Part shown: in pieces, positions 8,506 through 16,516 of the stretch
Position numbering within the stretch: the first letter of the stretch is position 1
Layout: each line of letters begins with the position of its first letter
Translations under genes and position numbers: made by a program
Assembly (NCBI GenBank): GCA_001915385.1
Contig: MNQK01000007.1
Coordinates: forward strand, 1 to 49,154
Direction: 5' to 3'
Length of the DNA: 49,154 nt
Source: Bacteroidales bacterium 52_46
Lineage (GTDB): Bacteria; Bacteroidota; Bacteroidia; Bacteroidales; Muribaculaceae
The notes under the pieces: model-generated
The model's input: the letters and a program-made list of their open reading frames with translations, nothing else
Told to the model about the DNA's origin: nothing
Databases searched by the model: none

Positions 8506-8537
8506 CAAAGGTAGCAACTTTTTTGTGCAGTTGCAAA
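8506..8537 (-). promoter_or_regulatory. rnpB promoter
   Basis: TTTG (8534-8537) and TACCTTTG (8506-8513) on the minus strand are separated by 20 nt. Initiation about 7 nt downstream agrees with the 5' end of the RNase P RNA near 8498. Confidence 0.85.
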
Positions 8538-8553
8538 CATTTAACTAACTTTG
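8522..8553 (+). promoter_or_regulatory. Promoter of the trmH-family gene, overlapping the rnpB promoter
   Basis: TTTG (8522-8525), 20 nt, then TAACTTTG (8546-8553) on the plus strand. The -7 box ends only 5 nt before the ATG at 8559, so the mRNA should be leaderless or nearly so. The two divergent promoters share 8522-8537. Confidence 0.8.
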
Positions 8554-8558
8554 GGGGT

Positions 8559-9332
8559 ATGAACACCGACAGTATTCCCGCGCTCAGCGCGTCGCGACGC
8601 AAGCAGATTGCTTCACTCCAGCAGCCGAAACACAGGCGTGAACTCCGGCTTTTCGTGGCCGAAGGAGCCAAGTGCATTTCCGAACTTATCGGCATATTCG
8701 AATGCCGGATGGTAATAGCCACCCACGCATGGCTTGAAAAGGACCTGTTTCGGTTTCCGCCGGAAACGGAAATCGTGAAGGCCACGCGTGCCGATATGGA
8801 ACGTATATCATCGATGAGCAACGCGCCGGAGGTGATAGCGGTGATGAAGATGCCCGAATCTGCCTGCACGGCGGATACCGACGGCCTTATTGTGGCGCTC
8901 GACGGAGTGCAGGACCCGGGCAACATGGGCACCATAATCCGCGCGTGCGACTGGTTCGGCATCCGTTCGATAGTCTGTTCGCGCGATACGGTCGATGTGT
9001 ACAACCCGAAGGTGGTACAGGCCACGATGGGGGCGCTCGCACGTGTCGCGGTGACATACACCGACCTCCCGGCATGGCTGAGGCAGCTTCCCGACGACAT
9101 GGAGGTATACGGCACATTCCTTGACGGCGATGATATCTACGGCGCCCAGCTCGACGCGCACGGTGTCATAGTGATGGGCAACGAGGGCAAAGGCATCTCG
9201 CCGGAAGTGGCCGCGACTGTCAACCGCCGGCTGTTTATCCCCCCCTACCCCCGCGACGCACGCCATGTGGAGTCGCTCAACGTCTCGATGGCCACGGCCA
9301 TTGTACTGTCACAATTCCGCAAAAACATATAA
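8559..9332 (+). CDS. TrmH/SpoU-family RNA 2'-O-methyltransferase
   Basis: A SPOUT-fold methyltransferase of 257 residues that methylates a ribose in rRNA or tRNA. All three SpoU motifs are present: ALDGVQDPGNMGTIIRAC near 113-130, VIVMGNEGKGIS near 203-214, and the block from IPPYPRDARHVESLNVSMAT. The N-terminal part (KHRRELRLFVAEGAKCI) is the L30e-like substrate-binding domain typical of the RlmB/TsnR subgroup. The ATG at 8559 was chosen because longer in-frame starts would run into the rnpB gene. radA follows after 12 nt. The target nucleotide cannot be named from sequence. Confidence 0.92.
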   Translation: MNTDSIPALSASRRKQIASLQQPKHRRELRLFVAEGAKCISELIGIFECRMVIATHAWLEKDLFRFPPETEIVKATRADMERISSMSNAPEVIAVMKMPESACTADTDGLIVALDGVQDPGNMGTIIRACDWFGIRSIVCSRDTVDVYNPKVVQATMGALARVAVTYTDLPAWLRQLPDDMEVYGTFLDGDDIYGAQLDAHGVIVMGNEGKGISPEVAATVNRRLFIPPYPRDARHVESLNVSMATAIVLSQFRKNI

Positions 9333-9344
9333 TACGAAGGTATC

Positions 9345-10718
9345 ATGGCAAAAACGATAAAGTCGGCATGGTTTTGCTCGCAATGCGGCGCGGAATCGCC
9401 CAAATGGGCGGGACGCTGCCCCGAGTGCGGAGCATGGAACACAATGGTGGAGGAGCGCGTCAGCACGGCAAAAGGCGCGTCGAAGTCAATCGGCCCGGCA
9501 CGCATGGCCAAGAGCAAGCCGCGCAAAGTATCGGAAATAGAAGCTCTCGATGAGCCGCGCATACACATGCCGTCGGAGGAACTCAACCGTGTGCTCGGCG
9601 GCGGACTGGTGGCCGGCTCGATGGTGCTTATCGGCGGCGAACCGGGCATCGGAAAATCGACGCTCGTGCTCCAGAACATTCTGTCAATTAAGTCGCGGCG
9701 CATACTCTATGTGTCGGGAGAGGAGAGCGCTACGCAGCTCAAGATGCGCGCCGACCGTATCGGTCGTCTGTCGGACAACTGCTATATCGTGTGCGAGACT
9801 TCACTTGAAAACATATTCGACCATATAGAGGACTTAAAGCCCGAACTGCTGATTGTCGACTCCATACAGACCGTGGCATCCGAAAGTATCGAAAGTGCCG
9901 CCGGGAGCGTAAGCCAAGTACGCGAATGTGCCGCCCGGCTGCTCAAATACGCCAAGGAGTCGGGGGTGCCGGTGCTTCTTATCGGCCATATCAACAAGGA
10001 CGGCGCCATAGCGGGACCAAAGGTGCTTGAACACATCGTCGACGTGGTGCTCCATTTCGAGGGCGACCGTCAGCACATGTACCGCCTGCTGCGTGCCATC
10101 AAAAACCGCTTCGGCAACACCAACGAGATTGGCATCTACGAGATGTGCCGCCGCGGTCTGCGCGAGGTTGCCAATCCGTCGGAGATGCTGCTTTCGCCGG
10201 CCGGCGACAATCTTTCTGGCACGGCTGTCGGAGTGGCCGTGGAGGGTATACGGGCGTTTCTCATCGAGACGCAGGCGCTTGTAAGTTCGGCAGCCTATGG
10301 AACGCCGCAACGCTCGGTCACGGGCTTCGATTCGCGCCGTATGAACATGCTGCTTGCCGTGCTTGAAAAGCGCGTCGGGTTCAAGCTGATACAGAAAGAT
10401 GTGTTCCTCAACATAGCCGGAGGGCTCAAAGTCGTCGACCCGGCAATGGACCTTCCGGTAATCTGCGCCGTGCTGTCATCCAATATCGACATCGCCATAC
10501 CGCGTAAAGTGTGCATGACGGGCGAAGTCGGCCTGTCGGGCGAAATACGTCCCGTCACCCGCATCGAGCAGCGCATCTCCGAAGCCGCCAAACTCGGCAT
10601 GGAATGCATCATCATCCCGCGTCACAACCTCAAAGGCATCGACACATCAAAATACTCAATAAAAATCATCGAAGTAAGCAAAGTGGAAGAAGCCTTCAGC
10701 AACCTCCACAACCTGTAG
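9345..10718 (+). CDS. radA: DNA repair ATPase RadA (Sms)
   Basis: RadA is a RecA-like helicase that promotes branch migration during recombination. The 457 residues show the full architecture. A C4 zinc finger (C11, C14, C25, C28) is followed by a Walker A GGEPGIGKS at 97-105, Walker B LLIVDSIQT at 168-176 and the RadA-specific KNRFG at 253-257. A Lon-protease-like C-terminal domain (KVVDPAMDLPV, then GEVGLSGEIRPV) completes it. It is probably expressed with the trmH-family gene just upstream. Confidence 0.97.
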   Translation: MAKTIKSAWFCSQCGAESPKWAGRCPECGAWNTMVEERVSTAKGASKSIGPARMAKSKPRKVSEIEALDEPRIHMPSEELNRVLGGGLVAGSMVLIGGEPGIGKSTLVLQNILSIKSRRILYVSGEESATQLKMRADRIGRLSDNCYIVCETSLENIFDHIEDLKPELLIVDSIQTVASESIESAAGSVSQVRECAARLLKYAKESGVPVLLIGHINKDGAIAGPKVLEHIVDVVLHFEGDRQHMYRLLRAIKNRFGNTNEIGIYEMCRRGLREVANPSEMLLSPAGDNLSGTAVGVAVEGIRAFLIETQALVSSAAYGTPQRSVTGFDSRRMNMLLAVLEKRVGFKLIQKDVFLNIAGGLKVVDPAMDLPVICAVLSSNIDIAIPRKVCMTGEVGLSGEIRPVTRIEQRISEAAKLGMECIIIPRHNLKGIDTSKYSIKIIEVSKVEEAFSNLHNL

Positions 10719-10802
10719 GCAAGATTGGCTAACTATCGGCAAATCAGTAAAAAATAAGGAATACGAACGACGCCGACCGGAAGATGAGATAATAATTGAA
10801 CG

Positions 10803-11129
10803 CTAATAACTTTTAAGCGACATTTTCAATTCTTCCGACAATTCCGCAATATCATCAACTTTAAGGTAGCCGTCATGTAATAAATTACGAAGCCCGATTA
10901 TAAGCATGGATGTACGATAGTAGTCCTCCATCTGCATTGCCTCCTTATAGAAATTCCGTGAAGAATCAGTCAGTAACATTGTGCGATCAAACTCATTGCC
11001 GATTTCATCGTCAAATTGTCTGTCGAGCAATTCACGCATCTCATTTTGCCACTCGGCATGTCGCCGAAGAATTCCTTTTTTCAGCAATTCTCTAAACTGC
11101 TTCTTCTCTGATTTTGTCAATTCAACCAT
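10803..11129 (-). CDS. Small conserved-looking protein of unknown function
   Basis: A 108-residue, charged and mostly helical protein (MVELTKSEKKQFRELLKKG at the start, SEELKMSLKSY at the end). It has no signal peptide and no membrane segment. Heptad-like spacing of hydrophobic residues in LSEELKMSL and RELLDRQFDDEIGNEFDRT suggests a helical bundle. I do not recognise the family. It lies convergent to radA, with an 84-bp gap, and the palindromic repeat at 11288-11367 is on its 5' side. Confidence 0.7.
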   Translation of the reverse strand: MVELTKSEKKQFRELLKKGILRRHAEWQNEMRELLDRQFDDEIGNEFDRTMLLTDSSRNFYKEAMQMEDYYRTSMLIIGLRNLLHDGYLKVDDIAELSEELKMSLKSY

Positions 11130-11287
11130 AACTTTCTTCTATGATTACAGTCTGATACATATCAACTTACCACACATCAGCGCACATCGTCCACTGCCCC
11201 GGCGGCATGTATTAGCAAAATTAATATTATTTATTATAATGCAATAAGCCGGAGCAGAATAAATGCCGTTTATTTGCGATTTCGGAA

Positions 11288-11367
11288 TGGGGCGAGGGCG
11301 TCTCGCCCTCGTGGTATTATCCTTATATCCTGAAAGTTACCACGGGGGCGAGACGCCCCCGCCCCAC
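11288..11367. repeat. Dispersed palindromic repeat, family A copy 1
   Basis: The left arm is GGGGCGAGGGCGTCTCGCCC plus CTCGTGGTA, and the right arm is TACCACGGGGGCGAGACGCC plus CCCGCCCC. The arms carry their own inner palindrome around GGCGTCTCGCC. Related copies lie at 19291-19369 and 41614-41734. Confidence 0.85.
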
Positions 11368-11409
11368 TCAAATCTGCTTAAGCAATGTGTCCTAATATAG
11401 CATTGTGGT

Positions 11410-12606
11410 TCAACGGAGACGGTTGCGGAGGAAGTGGGAGCGGACGTAGAGGAAGAAGAAGGCTACGCCTGCGGCGTTGGCTATCCAGGCGCCCCAGAAT
11501 GCGGTGTGGAAGCCCCAGTGCTCGGCGAGGACGCCGCCGAGGAGTACGCCGAGTCCGACGCCTATGTCCCACGATACGAGGAGGGTGGAATTGGCTGTGC
11601 CGCGCTGGTCATTAGTGGCGAGATTGATGAACATGTTCTGGAACGCGGGGAACATGTGTCCGTTGCCAAGACCTATTATCAAGGCTGCGCCGTAGAAGGC
11701 CCAGATGTTGTGGACGGCTGCAAAAAGCAGGTAGCCGAAGAGTGAGATGACTACGCCGATTGAGGCATTCTGTGCGATTTTTCCTTTACGGAGCGACCGG
11801 CTCCCGGTGAGGCGCGAGAGTATAAGGCCGATGGCAAGGAGCATGAAGAAGAATCCGGTGCCCTCGGTCTCGCCGAGTTCCTCCTTGCCGTAGATGGCGA
11901 TATAGGTTGAGAGGACTCCGTAGGAAAATGCATAGCAGACCATGGCGAGCCCTTCGCTCCACCCTTTCGAGAGGATGAAGCGGTCGAGCGACAGTTTGGG
12001 GCGCGGGACCTTTGGCCTTTGTTTGAGTTTAAGCGTCGAGTCGATGGCAAGTCCGCCCAATGCAATCAATAACGAGAGAGTGAACAGGAGGTCGAAATTG
12101 CCTACAACGCCGTAGATCATCAATGCTACCGTAGGGCCGATGGCGGTGGCAATATTGTTGCTGAGTCCGTAGAATCCGATACCCTCGGTACGGCGCGACG
12201 ACGGGAGCACATCAATGGCGACCGTCGAATTGGATACGGTAGCGGCTCCGAACGGGAAACCGTGGAGCGTGCGCACCACCGTGAACGCCAGCAGCGAGCC
12301 CGCTATGAGGTAGCCGCCGAAGAAGAGCGCGAAGCAGCCGTAGGTAATCAGCAGCACCAGTTTGCGTGAGTAGTTGTCGACGATGTAGCCGCTGAACGGA
12401 CGTATGAGCAATGTGGTGATTGTGTAGCCTGAAAGTACGAAACCGATTTCCTGACGCGTGGCGCCGAATGTTTCGCTGAGATATAGCGGGAACAGCGGTG
12501 TCAGCAGCATGAATGAGAAAAAAAGCATAAAGTTGGCGCTCCACACCTTGAGGTAGTTTTTGTTCCACAGGCGTTCGCGTTTAAGTTCCGTCTCAATCGT
12601 TTCCAT
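11410..12606 (-). CDS. Major facilitator superfamily transporter
   Basis: A 398-residue inner-membrane secondary transporter with about twelve hydrophobic segments. The first is FMLFFSFMLLTPLFPLYL, and the charged loop between segments 2 and 3 (FSGYIVDNYSRKLVLL) matches the MFS signature GxxxDrxGrr in degenerate form. The central cytoplasmic loop (TLKLKQRPKVPRPKLS) is basic, as expected. The family resembles sugar-efflux or drug-efflux permeases (AraJ/YfcJ type), but the substrate cannot be read from sequence. It starts 5 nt after the stop of the flavodoxin-like gene, so the two form an operon. Confidence 0.9.
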   Translation of the reverse strand: METIETELKRERLWNKNYLKVWSANFMLFFSFMLLTPLFPLYLSETFGATRQEIGFVLSGYTITTLLIRPFSGYIVDNYSRKLVLLITYGCFALFFGGYLIAGSLLAFTVVRTLHGFPFGAATVSNSTVAIDVLPSSRRTEGIGFYGLSNNIATAIGPTVALMIYGVVGNFDLLFTLSLLIALGGLAIDSTLKLKQRPKVPRPKLSLDRFILSKGWSEGLAMVCYAFSYGVLSTYIAIYGKEELGETEGTGFFFMLLAIGLILSRLTGSRSLRKGKIAQNASIGVVISLFGYLLFAAVHNIWAFYGAALIIGLGNGHMFPAFQNMFINLATNDQRGTANSTLLVSWDIGVGLGVLLGGVLAEHWGFHTAFWGAWIANAAGVAFFFLYVRSHFLRNRLR

Positions 12607-12611
12607 ATCTG

Positions 12612-13184
12612 TTATTTGAGAAGTTTTGTCATACGGCGGTCGACACGGCGCAGGTCGGCGTCAGAGATGTCGCGGTCCATCGTGCCGCCTATCTGGATGG
12701 AGGGGATTGCCTTTATGCCCCCCAGTTTGAGGATACGGCGGATTGACTTGACCGTGCCTGACGTCTGCCCGAACAGGCGTGCGAACGGCATCGGTGTCGT
12801 GGCGGTAGAAATAATCAGCGCTTTGCGCCCTTTGAGCAACGGCAAGGGCAATCCGCGTCGGCTCTTTGCGATAAAGAGATAGACAAGGCGGTCGAACATC
12901 GTTTTCAACACGCCCGGCATATTGGCCCAGTAGCATGGTGCGCCGATGACGATGCGGTCGGCCTGTGTGATGGCGTCGGCGATTTCGGACATATCGTCGG
13001 GAATCGGACAACTGAGCTTCGTGCGGCATACCATACAGGCCACGCACTGCCGGATATTTTTGTCGTAAAGGTTTATGACGCGACAGTCGGCACCGGCCGA
13101 TACCGCTACCTGCGCGGCACGGTCGAGCAGCCGTGAAATATTACCTTTGCGCCGGGGGCTGGAATTGATGATAAGTACTCGCAT
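12612..13184 (-). CDS. Flavodoxin-like NAD(P)H-dependent oxidoreductase with Cys cluster
   Basis: A 190-residue flavodoxin-fold protein. The FMN phosphate-binding loop INSSPRRKGNISRLL is at 6-20, and the flavin-contact segment APCYWANMPGVLKTMFDRL lies at about 90-110. Four cysteines (C47, C50, C53, C59) form a compact cluster like that of iron-sulfur flavoproteins and multimeric WrbA-like reductases. Whether a cluster is bound is unknown. It is the first gene of a two-gene unit with the MFS transporter, which suggests export or detoxification of a reducible compound, but that is inference. Confidence 0.85.
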   Translation of the reverse strand: MRVLIINSSPRRKGNISRLLDRAAQVAVSAGADCRVINLYDKNIRQCVACMVCRTKLSCPIPDDMSEIADAITQADRIVIGAPCYWANMPGVLKTMFDRLVYLFIAKSRRGLPLPLLKGRKALIISTATTPMPFARLFGQTSGTVKSIRRILKLGGIKAIPSIQIGGTMDRDISDADLRRVDRRMTKLLK

Positions 13185-13224
13185 GTGATTTGATGAGAAT
13201 AAGTGTGCCGAAATTTGGTTTTAC

Positions 13225-13295
13225 TTTTCCGCGGTTAAAAACCGCGGCCACTAACTTTCAATCTGTTAGTAGCCGCGGTTTTCAACCGCGGAAAA
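13225..13295. repeat. Dispersed palindromic repeat, family B copy 1
   Basis: The left arm TTTTCCGCGGTTAAAAACCG continues into CGGCCACTAAC. The right arm GTTAGTAGCCGCGGTTTTCA continues into ACCGCGGAAAA. It lies between serA and the flavodoxin-like gene and could double as a terminator of serA. Confidence 0.85.
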
Positions 13296-13334
13296 TATAT
13301 TTTGACACAATTTCCCCGGATATTTATTGTTCAA

Positions 13335-14255
13335 TTACTTATTGACGCGGAAGCGGTCGATGCCGTCGCGGAGGAATGCTACGACCTGACGGGCGGCTGC
13401 GATACCTGCGTTGATGTTGGCTTCGGAGGTCTGCGCACCCATTTTCTTGGGGGTGAAGAATACGCGGCCTTCGAATTTTTCGTTCATCACGTCGGCGCAA
13501 TCGGGCTTGATGTCGGCCACATATTTGAGGTCGGGACGGACCTCGAGGGCGGCAACAAGGCCGTCTTCGTCGATTACTTCCTTGCGGGCGGTGTTGATGA
13601 GCAATCCGCCTTTGGGCATGAGGTCAAGAAGCGCTTTACCCACCGACTTGCGTGTTTCGTCGGTGGCAGGGATGTGGAGCGATACAACCTGATTGTTCTT
13701 GTAGAGCTCTTCAACCGAGTGAACGGGCACTACGCCTGCCTCGACCATCACTTCGTCGGGGCAATAGGGGTCGAGGGCGCTGACTTCCATGCCGAAGCCC
13801 TTGGCGATACGGGCCACGTTGCGGCCTACCTGACCGAATGCGTGGATACCGAGACGTTTACCTTTGAGTTCGGCGCCGGAAGTGCCGTTGTACATGTTGC
13901 GGAAAGCCATTACGGCCATACCGAACACGAGTTCGGCCACGGCGTTGGAGTTCTGGCCGGGAGTGTTTTCGACGCACACATTGTGGGCTGTAGCCGCAGC
14001 GAGGTCGACGTTGTCGTAACCTGCACCGGCACGTACCACGACTTTGAGATTCTTAGCGGCATCGAGCACTTCGGCATCGACTTTGTCCGAACGGATAATC
14101 AAGGCGTCAACATCGGCGACAGCTTTGAGGAGGTCGGCTTTGTCGGTATATTTTTCGAGAAGGAGGAGTTCGTAACCGGCATTTTCGATTTCCTTGCGGA
14201 TACCGTCGACTGCGACGGCAGCGAACGGCTTCTCGGTTGCTACCAATACTTTCAT
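13335..14255 (-). CDS. serA: D-3-phosphoglycerate dehydrogenase, short type without ACT domain
   Basis: SerA oxidises 3-phosphoglycerate to 3-phosphohydroxypyruvate, the first step of serine synthesis. The 306 residues are a short form without the regulatory ACT domain. Visible features are RAGAGYDNVDLAAA at 75-88, the NAD-binding loop GIHAFGQVGRNVA at 136-148 and the substrate arginine R224 in NTARKEV. The position of the usual catalytic histidine (TPHxGG) reads TPKKMG, so K270 replaces it. This substitution is known in the Bacteroides/Entamoeba branch of the family, as I recall. serC lies upstream on the same strand across a family B repeat. Confidence 0.93.
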   Translation of the reverse strand: MKVLVATEKPFAAVAVDGIRKEIENAGYELLLLEKYTDKADLLKAVADVDALIIRSDKVDAEVLDAAKNLKVVVRAGAGYDNVDLAAATAHNVCVENTPGQNSNAVAELVFGMAVMAFRNMYNGTSGAELKGKRLGIHAFGQVGRNVARIAKGFGMEVSALDPYCPDEVMVEAGVVPVHSVEELYKNNQVVSLHIPATDETRKSVGKALLDLMPKGGLLINTARKEVIDEDGLVAALEVRPDLKYVADIKPDCADVMNEKFEGRVFFTPKKMGAQTSEANINAGIAAARQVVAFLRDGIDRFRVNK

Positions 14256-14309
14256 AACTGTAGATTTTATTGGATTATAATCAGAGGAAAAATCAAAATA
14301 TTTTTTACA

Positions 14310-14373
14310 CGCGGTTAAAAACCGCGCCTACTATATTTTGCAATAGTAGCTGCGGTTTTTAACCGCGGTTTTT
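14310..14373. repeat. Dispersed palindromic repeat, family B copy 2
   Basis: The left arm CGCGGTTAAAAACCGCGCCT plus ACTAT faces the right arm ATAGTAGCTGCGGTTTTTAA plus CCGCGG. It sits between serC and serA, so a serC-serA transcript would contain it as a hairpin and might be attenuated or processed there. Confidence 0.85.
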
Positions 14374-14394
14374 ATAAAAGTCCTCTTTTATGAA

Positions 14395-15462
14395 TTAGTG
14401 TTTAGCCTCAAATTCTTTCATGCAGGCAACGAGAGCCTTGACGCTGTCGAGGGGGAGCGCATTGTAGAGCGATGCGCGGAAGCCGCCTACCGAACGGTGA
14501 CCCTTGATACCGACCATGCCCTGCGAAGTCGCGAATTCCACGAATGCCTTTTCGAGTTCGGCGTATTCGGGTTTCATCACGAAGCATACGTTCATGATAG
14601 AGCGGTCTTCGGGAGCCGCTGTGCCGACGAACATCTTGCTTGAGTCGATAGCGTCGTAGAGCACGGCTGCTTTTTCGAGGTCCATCTTCTCGAGTTCCTT
14701 CACGCCGCCGAGCTGTTTGTAGTAGCGGAGGGTCTGGAGTGCGGAGAATATCGGGAGCACGGGGGGAGTATTGAACATCGAGCCTTTCGAGGTGTGCGTC
14801 TGATAGTTGAGCATCGTGGGGATGGGACGGTCAACTTTGCCGAGTGCGTCTTCCTTGACGATTACGATGGTGACACCTGCGGGAGCGAGGTTTTTCTGAG
14901 CGCCTGCGTAGATGCAGTCGTATTTAGCCACGTCGATAGGACGCGAGAAGATGTCGGACGACATGTCGGCTACCAAAGGCACGGGTGAATCGGGATCCTT
15001 GCGGGTCTCGGTACCGTAGATGGTGTTGTTGGTAGTATAGTGGAAGTAGTCGGCATCGGCGGGAATCACGTAGTCCTTGGGGATGAAGGTGTAGTTGGCG
15101 TCCTTTGAAGAAGCAACCACTTCGACTTCGCCGAAGAGCTTGGCTTCCTTGATGGCCTTGTTGGCCCACACGCCGGTGTCGATATACGCGGCCTTGGTTT
15201 TCAGGAGGTTGAAAGGAACCATAGCGAACTGGAGGCTTGCGCCGCCGCCGAGGAAAAGCACCTCATATCCGGCGGGGATGTCGAGGAGTTCCTTTACGAG
15301 AGCGTTGGCTTCGTCAATTACGGCCTGGAACTCTTTGCTGCGGTGGGACACTTCCAGGATAGAAAGACCTGTATCGGCGAAGTTGAGCACTGCGTCGGCA
15401 GTGTTCTTGATAGTGTACTGGCTCAAAATTGATGGGCCTGCGTAAAAGTTATGTTTCTTCAT
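14395..15462 (-). CDS. serC: Phosphoserine aminotransferase SerC
   Basis: SerC is a pyridoxal-phosphate enzyme that transaminates 3-phosphohydroxypyruvate with glutamate to phosphoserine. The 355 residues fit the family. The start HNFYAGPSILS, LGGGASLQFAMVPFNL near 71-86, and HYTTNNTIYGTE near 141-152 are family landmarks. The PLP lysine is K190 in YAGAQKNLAPAG. The C-terminus (GIKGHRSVGGFRASLYNALP) holds the substrate-binding residues. It is followed by serA, giving two consecutive steps of serine synthesis. Confidence 0.96.
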   Translation of the reverse strand: MKKHNFYAGPSILSQYTIKNTADAVLNFADTGLSILEVSHRSKEFQAVIDEANALVKELLDIPAGYEVLFLGGGASLQFAMVPFNLLKTKAAYIDTGVWANKAIKEAKLFGEVEVVASSKDANYTFIPKDYVIPADADYFHYTTNNTIYGTETRKDPDSPVPLVADMSSDIFSRPIDVAKYDCIYAGAQKNLAPAGVTIVIVKEDALGKVDRPIPTMLNYQTHTSKGSMFNTPPVLPIFSALQTLRYYKQLGGVKELEKMDLEKAAVLYDAIDSSKMFVGTAAPEDRSIMNVCFVMKPEYAELEKAFVEFATSQGMVGIKGHRSVGGFRASLYNALPLDSVKALVACMKEFEAKH

Positions 15463-15495
15463 TGTGGTGAGGAATAAAATTTACAATGTTTTTTG

Positions 15496-15503
15496 CAAAT
15501 GTA
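15496..15503 (-). promoter_or_regulatory. Bacteroidota -7 box for serC
   Basis: TACATTTG on the minus strand fits TAnnTTTG, 33 nt upstream of the serC start. The nearest TTTG-like -33 element is about 24 nt away, a little long, so confidence is moderate. Confidence 0.5.
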
Positions 15504-15840
15504 ATCATTTTTATTGTAAAACCGCGACAAATTAAAGAAATTTTTCCTTTATTCCTCCATTTTGTCACAAAGCGCAACAATTTGCAACAAAATCCATCCA
15601 AAACCGCCGGTTTTCACACATTATCATATAATAATAAAACTTTTTGCCAGAAATTAATACAGAAAAATAGATATAGATGAAATCGCCAACAAGTTGCGGG
15701 CATATTTCCAAATAAGGGTTCATATCAGTTTGTGTGAAATTTGCAGTCATTTTTATTAATTATCTTCCCTATAGGAATATTTAGCGTTGCAATGCGCCTA
15801 ATTTCATCAGTCTATGTTGATACAATGATGTTGCAAACTC
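15504..15840. other. AT-rich intergenic stretch, nothing identified
   Basis: No frame carries a convincing protein, and I see no RNA fold or repeat here. It separates serC from the large inverted repeat. Confidence 0.6.
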
Positions 15841-15845
15841 CCGGC

Positions 15846-16133
15846 TGTAGGGATGCACGGTCTGTACCAAACAAGTCAAATAGCGGAGGGTCGCAGACCC
15901 GGTGGTGTTTCTATCCCCGTCCGACGCGCAGCGGAGGGCGGGGTAAGAGAGAGTAAGTCGTGCGAGCCCGAGGAGCGGGCGAGTGTGATATTTTATTAGT
16001 GAAGTTTGTTAATGTGTTGCACACGCTCGCCCTCTCCGCGGGCTCGAGCAATAGAGGACGCTACTACCCCGCCCTCCGCTACGCGTCGGACGGGGATAGT
16101 GACACCACCGAGCCGCCGGCTCTACGTTGATAT
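15846..16133. repeat. Large imperfect inverted repeat
   Basis: The outer part of the left arm (about 15896-15988) holds CGGTGGTGTTTCTATCCCCG then TCCGACGCG and AGCGGAGGGCGGGGTA. The right arm (about 16016-16118) is its reverse complement with scattered mismatches. The inner arms contain GCGAGCCCG...GGGCGAG and its counterpart. The arms are roughly 90-100 nt around a short AT-rich centre. The left edge also carries GTAGGGATGCACGGTCTGT, related to the element at 48838. Confidence 0.8.
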
Positions 16134-16231
16134 ATCTGACTGAGGCGGAGGGTACTTTTGGGTGCGGAATATGGTTAATTTAATTGTGAAAAAATGTATT
16201 GATTTGCAGCCCCTTTAAAAACATTTTTTAT

Positions 16232-16239
16232 TATCTTTG
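16232..16239 (+). promoter_or_regulatory. Bacteroidota -7 box upstream of the hairpin and HEPN gene
   Basis: TATCTTTG matches the consensus. TTTG at 16203-16206 is 25 nt away, longer than ideal. If used, transcription begins near 16246 and gives a leader of about 270 nt that contains the whole long hairpin. Confidence 0.55.
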
Positions 16240-16295
16240 TAGCGGGTTCGCCATTGCGTCAAAGAGTTGACTGTGGGAATTCATACATTTTTGAT

Positions 16296-16514
16296 AAAAG
16301 GTGTTATTGAAATTTTATCTTCCAATATCGAACTTGGCGGTTTGAAATTGCAGTGAGGATAAGATTGGCAATAGCACCCCATTGATAGCTTGTATGCTGT
16401 CGTGACCGACAGTCCATATAGCAAATCGGTGTGGGGCTATTGTTTTATCTACTGCAAAGGTACCGCCAAGACCTGATATTGAGATAAAACAATGATACAG
16501 TTCCTACACCTTTT
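16296..16514 (+). ncRNA. Long imperfect hairpin abutting the HEPN gene (structured leader RNA or MITE)
   Basis: The ends are AAAAGGTGT (16296-16304) and ACACCTTTT (16506-16514). Inside, successive segments pair in register: TTTTATCT with AGATAAAA, AATATC with GATATT, CTTGGCGGT with ACCGCCAAG, TTGCAGT with ACTGCAA, and CAATAGC(A)CCCC with GGGGCTATTG. The apex has CTGTCG-TGAC-CGACAG. The structure spans about 219 nt, with small bulges throughout. It could be a structured RNA in the leader of the HEPN mRNA or a miniature inverted-repeat element; the sequence alone does not decide. Confidence 0.6.
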
Positions 16515-16516
16515 TT

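Noticed and set aside
13302..14318. 338-codon plus-strand frame opposite serA
   Set aside because: Shadow of serA; composition rich in His, Val and Asp typical of antisense translation.
16296..16514. Retron msr-msd
   Set aside because: The hairpin is reminiscent, but no reverse transcriptase follows and the next gene is HEPN-like.
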